This document shows, in pieces, positions 56,414 to 64,000 of a DNA stretch of 64,000 nt. A program made the translations under genes and the position numbers. Under the pieces are notes generated by a model. That model had not been told where the DNA came from. It was given only the letters and a program-made list of their open reading frames with translations, and ran no database searches. The first letter of the stretch is position 1. Each line of letters starts with the position of its first letter. This stretch comes from Actinomycetota bacterium (GTDB lineage Bacteria > Actinomycetota > CADDZG01 > JAHWKV01 > JAOPZY01), in the NCBI GenBank assembly GCA_035765775.1, contig DASTWV010000032.1:1-64000 (forward strand), in the 5' to 3' direction.

Positions 56414-57736
56414 CTAGTCGGCAGGTGGTCCGCTAGCCGGTTCTTCGTTGGTCTCGTCTGTGATTTCGGCGTGCTCGACCAGGTAGTTGAGCACCTTCCT
56501 TCGAAGGATATCACCGGCCAGTGCCTCAACCCGGCCACTCTTATCGACGTCCCGGCGGAATTCGTCCACGTCCCGGCCGGCCCGGGTGGCGATCTTGTCG
56601 ATCTCCGCGTCGAGCTCGGCCCGGGTCACGTTCAGGCCCTCCGCCTTGGCGATCTCATCGAGCACGAAGTCCGCGGCGATCGACCGCTCGGCAGCCCGGC
56701 GCTGCGAGGTGCTCAGCTCCAACTGGGTCATGTTCACGGTCTCGAGGTAGTCGTGCACCGTCATGCCGTGCTTGCGGACCTCCTCCTCGAGGGCGGTCAT
56801 CCGGGCCTCGGCCTCGGCGCTGATCAGGGACTCGGGGACGGTCACGTCGGTGATGTCGACCAGCTCGTCCAGGAGCCGGTTGGACACCTCGCGGTCGGCC
56901 TGGACGCCCTTGTACTCCTCGATGCGGTCCCGGATCTCCCCCTCAAGCTCCTCCAGGGTGTCGAACTCGGAGGCGGTCTTGGCGAAGTCGTCGTCCAGGG
57001 GCGGCATCCGGCGCTGGCTGACCTCTTTGACGATCACCGTCATGGTGACCTCCTTGCCCCCGTGCTCGGGGCTCAGGCGCTCGGGCAGGACGCTGTTGAA
57101 CTTGATGATGTCGCCCGCCCGCTTGCCCACCAGCTCGTCGTCGGTCTCGGGAGTCAGCGTGCCGGTACCGACCTCGTACATGAGGTCATTGGCGCTGGCT
57201 TCATCGATGGTGGTGTCGTGGATGCTCGCCCGGATGTCGATGAGCACGAAATCGCCCTTCTCAGCGTTGCGCCCTACGGGCTCCAGGGTGGCGAAGCGTT
57301 TCTGCAGCACGGCCAGGCGGTCGTCGATCTCCGCCCGGGTGGCCTGGTTCGACGGACGCTGGACCTCGAGGCCCAGGTACAGCGGAAGCTTGATGTCCGG
57401 ACGCACCTCGACCGAAGCGGTGAAGCTGAAGGCGTCGCCGTCGAAATCCACTACCTCGATGTCCGGCGAGGAGACCGGGCGCAGCGACTCCTGGCGGGTG
57501 GCGTCGGTGTAGAGCCGGGGCATCGACTCCTCCAGCATGCGCTGGCGGATGGCGTCCTTCCCCATGCGCGACTCGATGATCTGCCGGGGCACCTTCCCCT
57601 TGCGGAAGCCCGGGATCTTGATGTCCTTGGCAAGGCGCTGGATGGTCTCGGCGGTGAGCCGCTCGACCTCCATCGGCTCCACCTCCACCAGGAGTTTCAC
57701 CTTGGTGGGGCTCTCGCGCTCGACTGTGGTTTTCAT
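56414..57736 (-). CDS. tig: Trigger factor
   Basis: 440-residue ribosome-associated chaperone and prolyl isomerase. The ribosome-binding N-terminus is KTTVERESPTKVKLLVEVEP with the GFRKGKVPRQII signature (about 40-50). The FKBP-type PPIase domain spans about 155-245 (KGDFVLIDIRASIHD, GTGTLTPETDDELVGK), and the C-terminal chaperone arms are helical. Acidic end of about 15 residues. ATG 57736. Heads the tig-clpP-clpX group. Confidence 0.96.
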   Translation of the reverse strand: MKTTVERESPTKVKLLVEVEPMEVERLTAETIQRLAKDIKIPGFRKGKVPRQIIESRMGKDAIRQRMLEESMPRLYTDATRQESLRPVSSPDIEVVDFDGDAFSFTASVEVRPDIKLPLYLGLEVQRPSNQATRAEIDDRLAVLQKRFATLEPVGRNAEKGDFVLIDIRASIHDTTIDEASANDLMYEVGTGTLTPETDDELVGKRAGDIIKFNSVLPERLSPEHGGKEVTMTVIVKEVSQRRMPPLDDDFAKTASEFDTLEELEGEIRDRIEEYKGVQADREVSNRLLDELVDITDVTVPESLISAEAEARMTALEEEVRKHGMTVHDYLETVNMTQLELSTSQRRAAERSIAADFVLDEIAKAEGLNVTRAELDAEIDKIATRAGRDVDEFRRDVDKSGRVEALAGDILRRKVLNYLVEHAEITDETNEEPASGPPAD

Positions 57737-58162
57737 GTGCGGCGCATGGTACCCCGAGAGGAGACAGCGTAGCCGGAGGCGGAGCGCAGCAATGCCGCAA
57801 CCGGAGGCGGAGCGCCGGCGCCTGGGGGGCAGGTGGCCCCACCCGCCAGGCAACCTTGGCGTAGCCGGAGAAGACAGCTTTTTTCCGCTGGTGCCGTACC
57901 CCCGCCTACCCGGGCGGTCCGGCCGGCCAGGTCCGCGCTCGTACCCCAGCCGCGGACGTTGATGGCGGTAGGTCTCGGGATCGCGATGGGGGAACGGAAT
58001 GCAAGCAGGCCGGAACTTCTAGGGAACTCCGGGCGGCTGCCCATCGCCGGGGCGGCCCCCCAACGCCGGGCGGGATAATGAATGAGGCACCGGGCCGGCC
58101 TGAGCAGCTCTGGGTGGGCTGGTCGCCCCATTCGTTGTAGGGTCGGCCTCTGCGGATGGCGA
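57737..58162. other. Spacer between tig and the tRNA pair
   Basis: 426 bases without a supportable gene. It contains two copies of ccggaggcggagcgc (57773-57787 and 57801-57815); closely similar words occur at 22165-22180 and inside the Uma2 gene near 60914. A six-T run near 57884 and an AT-richer stretch before the tRNA genes are the only other marks. The tig promoter must be here. Confidence 0.4.
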
Positions 58163-58236
58163 CGGGACGTAGCGCAGCTTGGTAGCGCGCCTGCTTTGGG
58201 AGCAGGAAGTCGGGAGTTCAAATCTCCCCGTCCCGA
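58163..58236 (+). tRNA. tRNA-Pro (TGG)
   Basis: Acceptor CGGGACG pairs with CGTCCCG, D-arm GTAGCGCAGCTTGGTAGCGC, anticodon stem around TTTGGGA giving TGG, T-loop TTCAAAT, discriminator A. CCA not encoded. 74 bases. tRNA-Gly follows after 4 bases, so both come from one transcript. Confidence 0.96.
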
Positions 58237-58240
58237 CTCT

Positions 58241-58311
<71 letters not shown>

Positions 58312-58375
58312 CTCGTGCACTCCACTGGTGACCCGGACGCGGGCCGAACGAGGACCGGATGAGGAGAGGGGGAGC

Positions 58376-59752
58376 ATGACCGACCGCTCGCAGTTCACCG
58401 CCATCCGGACCTATGTCGAGGCCAATGGGCGGCGCTTCGTGGAGACCCTGAAGGAGGCCTGCCAGTGGCCGAGTATCTCGGCCGAGGGCCTGGGGCTCGA
58501 CCAGATGGCGGCTTGGCTGGAGGAGCGGCTGGTGGGCCTGGGGGCCACCGTCGAGCGCCTTGCCGTCCCGGGCGCCCCACCCGCGCTGGTGGGCACGATC
58601 CCGGGCAGGCCTGGCGGGCGCACCCTCATGATCTACGACCACTACGACGTCCAGCCGGTCGACCCTATCGACCTGTGGCACTCCCCGCCGTTCGAGCCCG
58701 CCGAGCGGGACGGCCGGGTGTTCGCCCGGGGGGTCGCCGACAACAAGGGCGACCTGGTCGCCCGCATGTGCGCCCTGGAGACCTACCGGCAGGTGATCGG
58801 GGAGCTGCCCTTCACCGTGAAGTTCTTCGTCGAGGGGGAGGAGGAGTCGGGCAGCATCCACTTCGAGCAGATCTGCCGGGCACACGCCGAGCGCCTGGGC
58901 GCCGACCACTGCGTCTGGGAGGGGTGGCGCATCGACCACGAGGGCCGCCCCGAGCTGGTGTACGGCTGCAAGGGCCTGCTCTACATCGAGCTGCGCTGCC
59001 GCAAGCTGACCTACGACCAGCACTCGTCGAACGCGGTGTACGTCCCCTCGGCCGCCTGGCGGATGGTGCAGGCACTCGCCTCACTCAAGGACGCCGAGGG
59101 CCGGGTGGTGATCCCGGGGTTCTACGAGGACGCCCTGGCCCCCGACGAGCGTGACGCCGCCCTCATCGAGGGTCTGCCCTTCGACGAGGCGTCGGAGCTC
59201 GACCGCCTGGGCATCGACGAGTTCGCCCAGGGCCTGCGCGGAGCCGCCCTGCGCCATGCCCTGATCTACAACCCCACGGCCAACATCGCCGGGTTCCTGA
59301 CCGGCTACACCGTGCCCGGGGCCACGAAGACGGTGCTGCCCGCCGAGGCCATGGCCAAGCTGGACTTCCGGCTTGTCCCCGAGCAGGACGCCGACGATAT
59401 CGCCCGCAAGCTACGGCGCCACCTGGACGAGCACGGCTTCACCGATATCGAGATGGAGGTCATCAGCGCCGAGAACCCCTCCCGCTCCCCCACCGACAAC
59501 CTGCTGGGGCGGGCCATCGAGTCGGTCGCCGCCGAGTGGTTCCCCCGGGCGCCCGGCGTGTGGCCCCTGATGCCGGCGACCGGACCGATGTACCCGATCT
59601 CCAAGCTGCTTGGCATCCCGATTTGCTCCCCGCCCGGGGTCACCCGGCCGGACTCGGCCATCCACGCCCCGAACGAGCACGTGCGCATCGACGACTTCTT
59701 CGACGTGATCGGCTACACCACGGCCTACCTGGAGGCGTACGGGGCGCTGTAG
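58376..59752 (+). CDS. M20 family metallopeptidase
   Basis: 458-residue zinc peptidase of the M20/ArgE/DapE group, closest in length and pattern to dipeptidase-like members. Metal ligands: YDHYDVQPVD (HxD), GVADNKGD with Asp, and EGEEESGS with the catalytic Glu pair. The lid domain covers about 190-330 (TKTVLPAEAMAKLDFRLVP). A C-terminal His occurs in PDSAIHAPNEH. Could be an amidohydrolase or dipeptidase; substrate unknown. ATG 58376 follows GGGGGAG. Downstream of the tRNA pair. Confidence 0.92.
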   Translation: MTDRSQFTAIRTYVEANGRRFVETLKEACQWPSISAEGLGLDQMAAWLEERLVGLGATVERLAVPGAPPALVGTIPGRPGGRTLMIYDHYDVQPVDPIDLWHSPPFEPAERDGRVFARGVADNKGDLVARMCALETYRQVIGELPFTVKFFVEGEEESGSIHFEQICRAHAERLGADHCVWEGWRIDHEGRPELVYGCKGLLYIELRCRKLTYDQHSSNAVYVPSAAWRMVQALASLKDAEGRVVIPGFYEDALAPDERDAALIEGLPFDEASELDRLGIDEFAQGLRGAALRHALIYNPTANIAGFLTGYTVPGATKTVLPAEAMAKLDFRLVPEQDADDIARKLRRHLDEHGFTDIEMEVISAENPSRSPTDNLLGRAIESVAAEWFPRAPGVWPLMPATGPMYPISKLLGIPICSPPGVTRPDSAIHAPNEHVRIDDFFDVIGYTTAYLEAYGAL

Positions 59753-59865
59753 CCGGCGCCCTACCACTGTGCCCAAAAGATCGCGAAAAACTTCTGCCGA
59801 TAAACTACACCTCTGTCATTTCGGCTGGTAAACTCCTCGGGGCATCCAAACGAGTGAGGCTGGCC

Positions 59866-60453
59866 ATGAGCAATCTGAGAGGCTCGCCGGGGCGCTCTTA
59901 CCGGGGACCGGCGGCAGCCATTGCAGCGGTGATCTTCTTCGCCCTCGTGCTGCTGGTGTTGCATTCCGGGGCCAAGTCCTCGGCTCCTCCTGCGGGACGC
60001 AAAGGGACGCCGGGGGCCACAACGTCCGCCAGCACCGGGTCCTCGGCATCGAGCGGGTCCTCGTCGTCGGCAGGCGCGGCCGCCGCCGCCAACGGCGCTG
60101 CTGGCGATGCCGCCGCCGCGGGCGGCCCCCAGCTGAGCAACGTCCCGGCGCAGGGCGCCCAGTTGCCCAACACGGGTGCCCCTTTCCCCAGCTGGCTGGG
60201 CTTCCTTCCCCTCGCCCTGGCGGCGGCGCTGATCTTGAAGCTGCGCCAGCGGGCAGCCATGGCCGAGACCATCGGCATCGTGGAGCGGGAGGAGCGCCCG
60301 GAGGTGATCGAGCTACCCCTCAGCCTGGAGGAGGTCGAGGTCGCCCGGGCGGGCGAGCGGTGGTTCGACCCGTACTACGACGCCGAAGAGGACCACATCG
60401 ACGACTTCGCGTTCGAGCCGAGCGCCCTCTACACTGGCCAGAGGCGCCCGTAG
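59866..60453 (+). CDS. Membrane protein with internal LPNTG motif
   Basis: 195 residues. An N-terminal membrane helix (about 15-33) is followed by a Ser/Ala/Gly-rich stretch, LPNTG at 100-104, a second helix (about 110-124, WLGFLPLALAAALILKL) with basic end LRQR, and then a 65-residue acidic cytoplasmic tail (ERPEVIELPLSLEEVEVA, YYDAEEDHIDDF). LPNTG is a sortase motif, but cell-wall sorting signals normally end right after the helix, so the long tail is unusual. The TAG stop lies inside the following tRNA-Arg gene. Function unknown. Confidence 0.8.
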   Translation: MSNLRGSPGRSYRGPAAAIAAVIFFALVLLVLHSGAKSSAPPAGRKGTPGATTSASTGSSASSGSSSSAGAAAAANGAAGDAAAAGGPQLSNVPAQGAQLPNTGAPFPSWLGFLPLALAAALILKLRQRAAMAETIGIVEREERPEVIELPLSLEEVEVARAGERWFDPYYDAEEDHIDDFAFEPSALYTGQRRP

Positions 60454-60517
60454 CTCAGTTGGAGAGAGCGTCGGACTTCTAATCCGAGGGTCGGGGGTTC
60501 GAATCCCTCCGGGCGCG
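60444..60517 (+). tRNA. tRNA-Arg (TCT)
   Basis: Acceptor GCGCCCG pairs with CGGGCGC, D-arm TAGCTCAGTTGGAGAGAGC, anticodon loop CTTCTAA giving TCT, T-loop TTCGAAT, discriminator G. CCA not encoded. 74 bases. The first 10 bases overlap the end of the LPNTG protein gene, whose stop codon is inside the tRNA. Confidence 0.96.
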
Positions 60518-60642
60518 CACGCGTTGCCGGGTATAGGCCGCGGCTCATAGTCCCCGCACTCTTGACGAGGCCTTGAGCGGATTGCACCCACTGGTGGAAC
60601 GGTGCCGTGTATTTTTCGGCCGCCCTATGGCATGCTGCAAGG

Positions 60643-61200
60643 GTGTCGACAGGTCTTGAGCAGCACTCTGGCCTATGGAGCGAGGACGATCTCTTCGCGT
60701 TGCCAGAGGGCACGCAGCGCTATGAGCTGGTGGAGGGGGCCCTCCTCGTGAACCCTCCTCCCAGCGCCGGCCACCAAGGGATGAGCCTGAGGCTCGCCAT
60801 TGCGCTGCACACTGTTGCTCCTCCCGGGGTCACCGTCCTCGAAGCCGTCGGCGTCCGCTTGCCAGGCGGCACCCTGCTCGTTCCCGACGTGCTGGTGGTC
60901 TCCTTGCCAGCACCCGAGGCGGAGCGCGCACTGGTCTTGGATGCCACCCAGGTGAGCCTGGTCGTGGAGATCGTTTCCCCCGGTTCCCAGACGACGGACC
61001 GGCTGACGAAGCCAGCGCTGTACGCCCGGGCCGGCGTCCCCTTGTACTGGCGCGTAGAGCCGGACGAAGGCCCCTCGGTGACCGTGTACCAGCTGGATGG
61101 CCACGAGTACATCCAGTCAGCGATGGCGCGCCCCGGCAGACTCCTGGCAGTCACCAAGCCGTTCCCGATTTCCCTTGACCCGGCAGCACTCCGACCCTAG
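60643..61200 (+). CDS. Uma2 (DUF820) family putative nuclease
   Basis: 185 residues from GTG 60643 (an upstream GTG at 60607 is also in frame). Uma2 pattern: ALPEGTQRYELVEGALLVNP, then LVPDVLVVSL, LVVEIVSPGSQTTDRLTKP and YARAGVPLYWRVEPDEGPSV. The PD-(D/E)XK-type core (Glu in the first motif, Asp in PDVLVV, Glu-x-Ser in VEIVSPGS, Lys after DRL) is intact. Uma2 proteins are abundant in cyanobacteria and some actinobacteria and often occur singly; their role is unknown. Stands alone between tRNA-Arg and a zinc-ribbon miniprotein. Confidence 0.85.
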   Translation: MSTGLEQHSGLWSEDDLFALPEGTQRYELVEGALLVNPPPSAGHQGMSLRLAIALHTVAPPGVTVLEAVGVRLPGGTLLVPDVLVVSLPAPEAERALVLDATQVSLVVEIVSPGSQTTDRLTKPALYARAGVPLYWRVEPDEGPSVTVYQLDGHEYIQSAMARPGRLLAVTKPFPISLDPAALRP

Positions 61201-61281
61201 ATCCGTCGCAGAACAAACCCGCGGCATGCAATCCCGGCATGCCTTGTGCCACTGCAGCCCCGCTGGCCGCCACGGGGGAGC

Positions 61282-61440
61282 TTACTGGGAGCCTCGCGAC
61301 ATCCACGACTTGTTCAGCAACACAGACTTGAGCGAGGGGAGGGCGTGGCCGCACTGCGGGCAGAAGTTTCCCCTCTTGTCGATGACCTGGCCGCAGGTGC
61401 GGCACTTCACCGGCAGTTCGGGCTCAGCGGGCGGGGGCAT
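61282..61440 (-). CDS. 52-residue zinc-ribbon miniprotein
   Basis: ATG 61440 to TAA 61282. Two CxxC pairs are visible: CRTCGQVIDKRGNFCPQCGH, the hallmark of a rubredoxin-like zinc ribbon, followed by a basic helix (LPSLKSVLLNKSWMSRGSQ). An AGGGAG site lies 10-15 bases upstream. Such miniproteins may bind nucleic acid or act as partners; nothing more can be said. It lies between the Uma2 gene (convergent) and the 10-Cys gene. Confidence 0.78.
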   Translation of the reverse strand: MPPPAEPELPVKCRTCGQVIDKRGNFCPQCGHALPSLKSVLLNKSWMSRGSQ

Positions 61441-61613
61441 TCCTCTGTCTCCCTGACGGCGAGGCGATCATCCTAGCGAGGGACCGGGAGCGGGTACCCC
61501 TGCCGGCAAGCCCCGTGCGGCGCCGGGACGCCAGCGCAGGAGGCCAAAGCCGCGTCTACCGTAGAGGACATAACGGCACCGTTCGGCCGCCGGAGAGCGA
61601 CACCGTCCTCGTC

Positions 61614-61841
61614 CTATTCGCCCGCGGGGTCGTCCCGCACCCCGAAGCCCTCCGACACTGCGCCACGGCGGACCTCGTGGACGCAGAGGCCGGGGAGGCA
61701 TCCCCGGCCGGCGCATTCAGTCGTGCATAGGTGCGCCCGCGCGCAGGAAAGGCAGAGTTCAGCGTCGTCGCAGACCTCGCAGCGGGCCCAGCGCTCCTCG
61801 TGCAGCGGGACGCCACAGGCCGTGCAGGCATTGCCGGTCAC
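61614..61841 (-). CDS. 75-residue protein with ten cysteines, coupled to a BtuF-like gene
   Basis: GTG 61841, overlapping the BtuF-like stop (GTGA), to the stop at 61614. Cysteines at about 6, 9, 21, 24, 30, 33, 39, 43, 48 and 53: CTACG, CEVCDDAELCLSC, CTTECAGRGCLPGLC. Four CxxC pairs suggest two or more zinc-binding modules, loosely like B-box/FYVE-type clusters, in a very small protein. The tail (residues 55-75) is acidic and without Cys. No family recognised. Translational coupling to a B12-riboswitch-controlled gene suggests it works with that binding protein or with a cobalt/metal process. Confidence 0.68.
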   Translation of the reverse strand: MTGNACTACGVPLHEERWARCEVCDDAELCLSCARAHLCTTECAGRGCLPGLCVHEVRRGAVSEGFGVRDDPAGE

Positions 61842-62785
61842 GGCAGCCCACCGAGGGGCGAGGCCGTCGGGGTCACCGAGCCGGGGGCGATGTCGTCGGC
61901 GATGGTCGCCAGGAAGTCGGCCACCCGAGGTCCCCACTCTGAGGCGAGGGAATCCGTGACCGGGAACACGTGGCCGTCACGCACCGCCCGCAGGGTGTCA
62001 AAGCCTGGGCGGGCGCCGAAGGTGGCCGCGTTTTGGGCGCAGCACACCGTGTCGGCCAGGAAGACGTACTGGGGGTTGGCCTGGATCAAGTACTCGGCGC
62101 TGAGCTGTGGGTAGTCCGAGGACTTGCCGGCGAGGTCGGCGACGTTGACCATGCCCAACCGTCCGAAGAGCTCGCCGATAAAGGTGTGCGAGGTGGCGGT
62201 GTACAGCGTGTTGTCCAGCTCCTGGTAGTAAGTGAGCCCCTTGGCCCGGTCGCCTACCGTGGCCACGATCTTGGCGATGCGCGCCCGGACCGCCGCTACG
62301 GCCGCCCCCGCTGCCAACGTATGCCCGGTGGCCGCCCCGAGCTGACGCATCTGGGCATAGGTGTCACCCAGCGTGGTGGCCGGCGGGAGGAGCATTGTCG
62401 TCACGTGCAGCGCCTTCAGCTGGGCCTCCAGCGTGCCCCCGGCGTCTGAGGCGAGGATCACCAGGTCCGGCTTGACGGTGAGGTAGCTCTCGGCGCTGTC
62501 CTCGTAGCCGGTCATGGACGTCCGGGGAGCCTGAGGCGGATCGATGGAGTACTTGTCGACGGCGACCACCTGAGGGCCGGCACCGATGGCATAGAGCATC
62601 TGGGTGGCGCTGGCCGACAGGGACAGGATACGCACCGGCCGGGCGGCGATCGCCACGGGACCGTTGGCGGCTGTGACCGTGACCGGCCAACCGACCGAGG
62701 GCGTGGACGCCGGGGAGCTCCGGGGCGACGCGCACCCTCCGAGGACCAGGGCGAAAGCGGCAAGGGCGGCGGTGCAGCGGTGCAT
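61838..62785 (-). CDS. BtuF-like ABC substrate-binding lipoprotein
   Basis: 315 residues. Lipobox ALVLGGC (Cys18) then a substrate-binding fold of the FecB/BtuF group: PVRILSLSASATQMLYAIG, VVAVDKYSID, LTVKPDLVILASDAGG, and a second lobe from about 165 (GELFGRLGMVNVADLAG, QYVFLADTVC with a CC pair). A cobalamin riboswitch lies in its leader, so a role in corrinoid or cobalt uptake is likely. No permease (BtuC) or ATPase (BtuD) is adjacent. ATG 62785 with GGAGGGGA. Confidence 0.88.
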   Translation of the reverse strand: MHRCTAALAAFALVLGGCASPRSSPASTPSVGWPVTVTAANGPVAIAARPVRILSLSASATQMLYAIGAGPQVVAVDKYSIDPPQAPRTSMTGYEDSAESYLTVKPDLVILASDAGGTLEAQLKALHVTTMLLPPATTLGDTYAQMRQLGAATGHTLAAGAAVAAVRARIAKIVATVGDRAKGLTYYQELDNTLYTATSHTFIGELFGRLGMVNVADLAGKSSDYPQLSAEYLIQANPQYVFLADTVCCAQNAATFGARPGFDTLRAVRDGHVFPVTDSLASEWGPRVADFLATIADDIAPGSVTPTASPLGGLP

Positions 62786-62787
62786 TG

Positions 62788-62822
62788 TTCCCCTCCCGTC
62801 TCATGGTCCGACGCCAGGGGAA
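62788..62822 (-). promoter_or_regulatory. SD-sequestering hairpin of the B12 leader
   Basis: On the coding strand, TTCCCCT (62822-62816) can pair with AGGGGAA (62794-62788), which contains the Shine-Dalgarno sequence two bases before the ATG at 62785. The 7-bp stem with a loop of about 21 bases would block translation. As the expression platform of the cobalamin riboswitch it implies translational OFF control when B12 is bound. Confidence 0.55.
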
Positions 62823-62872
62823 TGCCCCGCTCGCCGGCCCGCTCGTTCCTCGACGAAGCGCTTCTGGCCGCT

Positions 62873-63015
62873 TCCAGCAGGTCAGGCGACCTGGCTCGGC
62901 CCCCCGGGCGAACGCTCGGGGGGCTCCACAGTTGCGGGACAGCGCCGGGTTGGTGACCGGACTTCGCTGGCCGGCTGGATGCTGGCGCCAGGCTAGTAGC
63001 CGGCACACTGCGATG
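62873..63015 (-). promoter_or_regulatory. Cobalamin riboswitch
   Basis: On the minus strand the leader of the BtuF-like gene contains the B12 conserved pieces in order: CAGCGAAGTCCGGTCACCAA, CCCGGCGCTGTCCCGC, AACTGTGG, a variable GC-rich hairpin, and the B12 box as GAGCCAGGTCGCCTGACC (about 62879-62899). This is the standard aptamer pattern. It should turn expression off when adenosyl- or related cobalamin is plentiful. The expression platform appears to be translational (separate entry). Exact ends are approximate. Confidence 0.85.
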
Positions 63016-63041
63016 CAAGCACGCCCTGAAGGGCCCGACGC

Positions 63042-63072
63042 GAAGAACCCGCCCGGCAAGGGCGGGTTCTTC
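63042..63072 (-). terminator. Strong terminator hairpin
   Basis: GAAGAACCCGCCC (63042-63054) and GGGCGGGTTCTTC (63060-63072) are perfect 13-bp inverted repeats around a 5-base loop. It lies 22 bases downstream of the stop of the minus-strand gene at the right edge and separates it from the riboswitch leader. The stem itself carries the T-rich end on both strands. Confidence 0.75.
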
Positions 63073-63093
63073 CGAGACCGGCAGCGAGCGAGG

Positions 63094-64000
63094 TTACGGC
63101 TTGCCGGGGTGGGTCGTGGGACCGAAGCCGGTCGGGTTGTGGGCCAAGGCCGAAGCTGCGGCGCTGGGGAGGTCGGTGGGCTCGGCGGCAGGGCTGGACG
63201 ATCCGGGGTGGTCCGTGGCGTTGGGGTGGCTGGTCGGGCCGTTGCCGGTGGGGTTGCGGGACACCCCGTTCGACGAGGAGGCGGTGCCGGTCACCGAGGC
63301 CCCGTGCGGGGCTCCGTGGGTGCCGGTCGAGTCCGCGGCCAGCTGGGCAGCGGCGATGGCGGTCTGGCAGGCGGCATCCGGGGTGGCGGTGGCGGAGACC
63401 TGGGCAGAGACGGCCGAGGAGTCCTGGGCGACAGCGGCGATGAACTGGCCCTTGGCGCTTCCGCTGAGCCCGAGGCTGTCGGCGGCGCTGGCGGCGTAGG
63501 AGACGCAGTTGCCGTGGTTCACGCCGGCGGAGGCGGTTTCCGAAACCCCGGCGCCTGCGGTGCCCGTCACGTCCTGCAGGTCGTTCTTGGCGGCCGTCGC
63601 AGCGGCGGCAGCGGCGTGAGGAGACGGCAGGTGCACACCGATGGTCGATGCGGCGTTCGCCACGGCCTGCTGGGCCGGGGCGGGCAGGGCGCCGGCGGCG
63701 GCCAGCCCACCGGTTGCGGCCGCGGCGGCGATGGCAACGCCGGCGATCTTGGCGGTCAGTGATGCGAACAGGGTGCTGAACACGGTTCTCCTCCTCCATT
63801 TCGGTAGCCCGGATTCCTGCCGCGCAGGCCCGTGGGCTTTGCTTGCCGGCCTCGCGGCCGGGTCGCCCTTGTCGATGGCGAGGCGGGACACCTCGATGGC
63901 TGCGGTGAGTGCCCGCCGGGCCGCCTCGGGAGGCAGGGGCCGAGTGAAGGCCGTCCCCACCTCGTCGGCAAACCGGGCGAGCACCGGGTCGATGTCCTTG
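63094..64000 (-). CDS. Membrane protein with anti-sigma-like N-terminus, 5' end outside window
   Basis: The frame runs from the right edge (open beyond base 64000, so the start is off the window) to a stop at 63094. The visible N-terminal part KDIDPVLARFADEVGTAFTR-like sequence and RLAIDKGDPA resemble anti-sigma-factor or zinc-less regulator heads. One membrane segment (FASLTAKIAGVAIAAAAATG) follows at about 75-95, then an Ala/Thr-rich extracellular domain with one Cys pair and repeated NPTGNGPTSHP / NPTGFGPTTHP near the end. Function unknown; an ECF sigma gene just outside the window would support an anti-sigma role. GTG 63984 is the first possible internal start. Confidence 0.6.
   Translation of the reverse strand, partial: KDIDPVLARFADEVGTAFTRPLPPEAARRALTAAIEVSRLAIDKGDPAARPASKAHGPARQESGLPKWRRRTVFSTLFASLTAKIAGVAIAAAAATGGLAAAGALPAPAQQAVANAASTIGVHLPSPHAAAAAATAAKNDLQDVTGTAGAGVSETASAGVNHGNCVSYAASAADSLGLSGSAKGQFIAAVAQDSSAVSAQVSATATPDAACQTAIAAAQLAADSTGTHGAPHGASVTGTASSSNGVSRNPTGNGPTSHPNATDHPGSSSPAAEPTDLPSAAASALAHNPTGFGPTTHPGKP

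Noticed and set aside
57833-58078. Small plus-strand frame between tig and tRNA-Pro
   Set aside because: No ribosome site, Pro/Arg/Ala-rich noise and no recognisable motif.

Overview
The window is a very GC-rich bacterial chromosome segment (by eye about 70 percent G+C, with third codon positions almost always G or C). It fits an actinomycete-type bacterium, probably not one of the best studied genera. Reasons are the mec-cysO-cysM sulfur-carrier route next to murI, a metallo-beta-lactamase protein, rph and rdgB, as in Mycobacterium tuberculosis; the order tig-clpP-clpX / valS-folC-ndk-mreBCD-rodA-rne-rplU-rpmA / obg-proB / nadD-rsfS; a DUF222-HNH protein; and many GTG starts with ATGA, GTGA or TAATG gene overlaps. 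MreBCD and RodA suggest a rod-shaped cell or elongation machinery.

Layout. 1-8425: a long minus-strand run, selD-mec-VOC-cysO-cysM-murI-MBL-rph-rdgB-mscL-mutY. Its first gene, selD, contains an in-frame TGA exactly at the catalytic Cys/Sec position, so selenophosphate synthetase is itself a selenoprotein here and the organism should decode selenocysteine. 8521-13318: an ABC1-family kinase (+), then leuS-cobO (-). 13319-17672: a repeat-rich spacer, a 32-residue membrane peptide, a histidine kinase and LuxR-type regulator pair, and a cation diffusion facilitator. 17697-20228: a lipoprotein, hisS and a TetR repressor (-). 20285-26767: a type II fatty acid synthesis operon (+) led by an ECF sigma factor: sigma-fabD-biotinyl/lipoyl-like-fabH-fabG-acpP-fabF-acpS-SDR. 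26773-29315: a DrrAB-type exporter, a CoxG-like protein and tRNA-Ala.

29374-36867 holds rsfS, nadD, a PH-domain membrane protein, a DUF192 lipoprotein, zwf, proB and obg. 36924-39512 is a foreign-looking insertion (orphan ModA-like lipoprotein, DUF222-HNH protein, small membrane protein) that separates obg-proB from rplU-rpmA. 39701-57736 is a core block: ribosomal proteins L27 and L21, an RNase E/G with a disordered arginine-block N-terminus of about 640 residues, rodA-mreDCB without a PBP2 gene, ndk, folC (apparently starting at ATA), valS, a repeat-rich secreted protein, clpX, clpP and tig. 58163-64000 holds tRNA-Pro, tRNA-Gly and tRNA-Arg, an M20 peptidase, an internal-LPNTG membrane protein, a Uma2 protein, two Cys-rich miniproteins, a BtuF-like binding protein under a cobalamin riboswitch, and a truncated membrane protein at the right edge.

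The genes are mostly housekeeping (translation, cysteine and selenium supply, fatty acid and cell-wall synthesis, proteolysis). The accessory interest lies in the selenoprotein SelD, the regulatory palindromes and tandem repeats at gene junctions, the sigma/TetR control of fatty acid synthesis, the arginine-block proteins, and the B12-switched binding protein with its coupled 10-cysteine partner. No CRISPR array, rRNA, complete insertion sequence or replication origin was seen.
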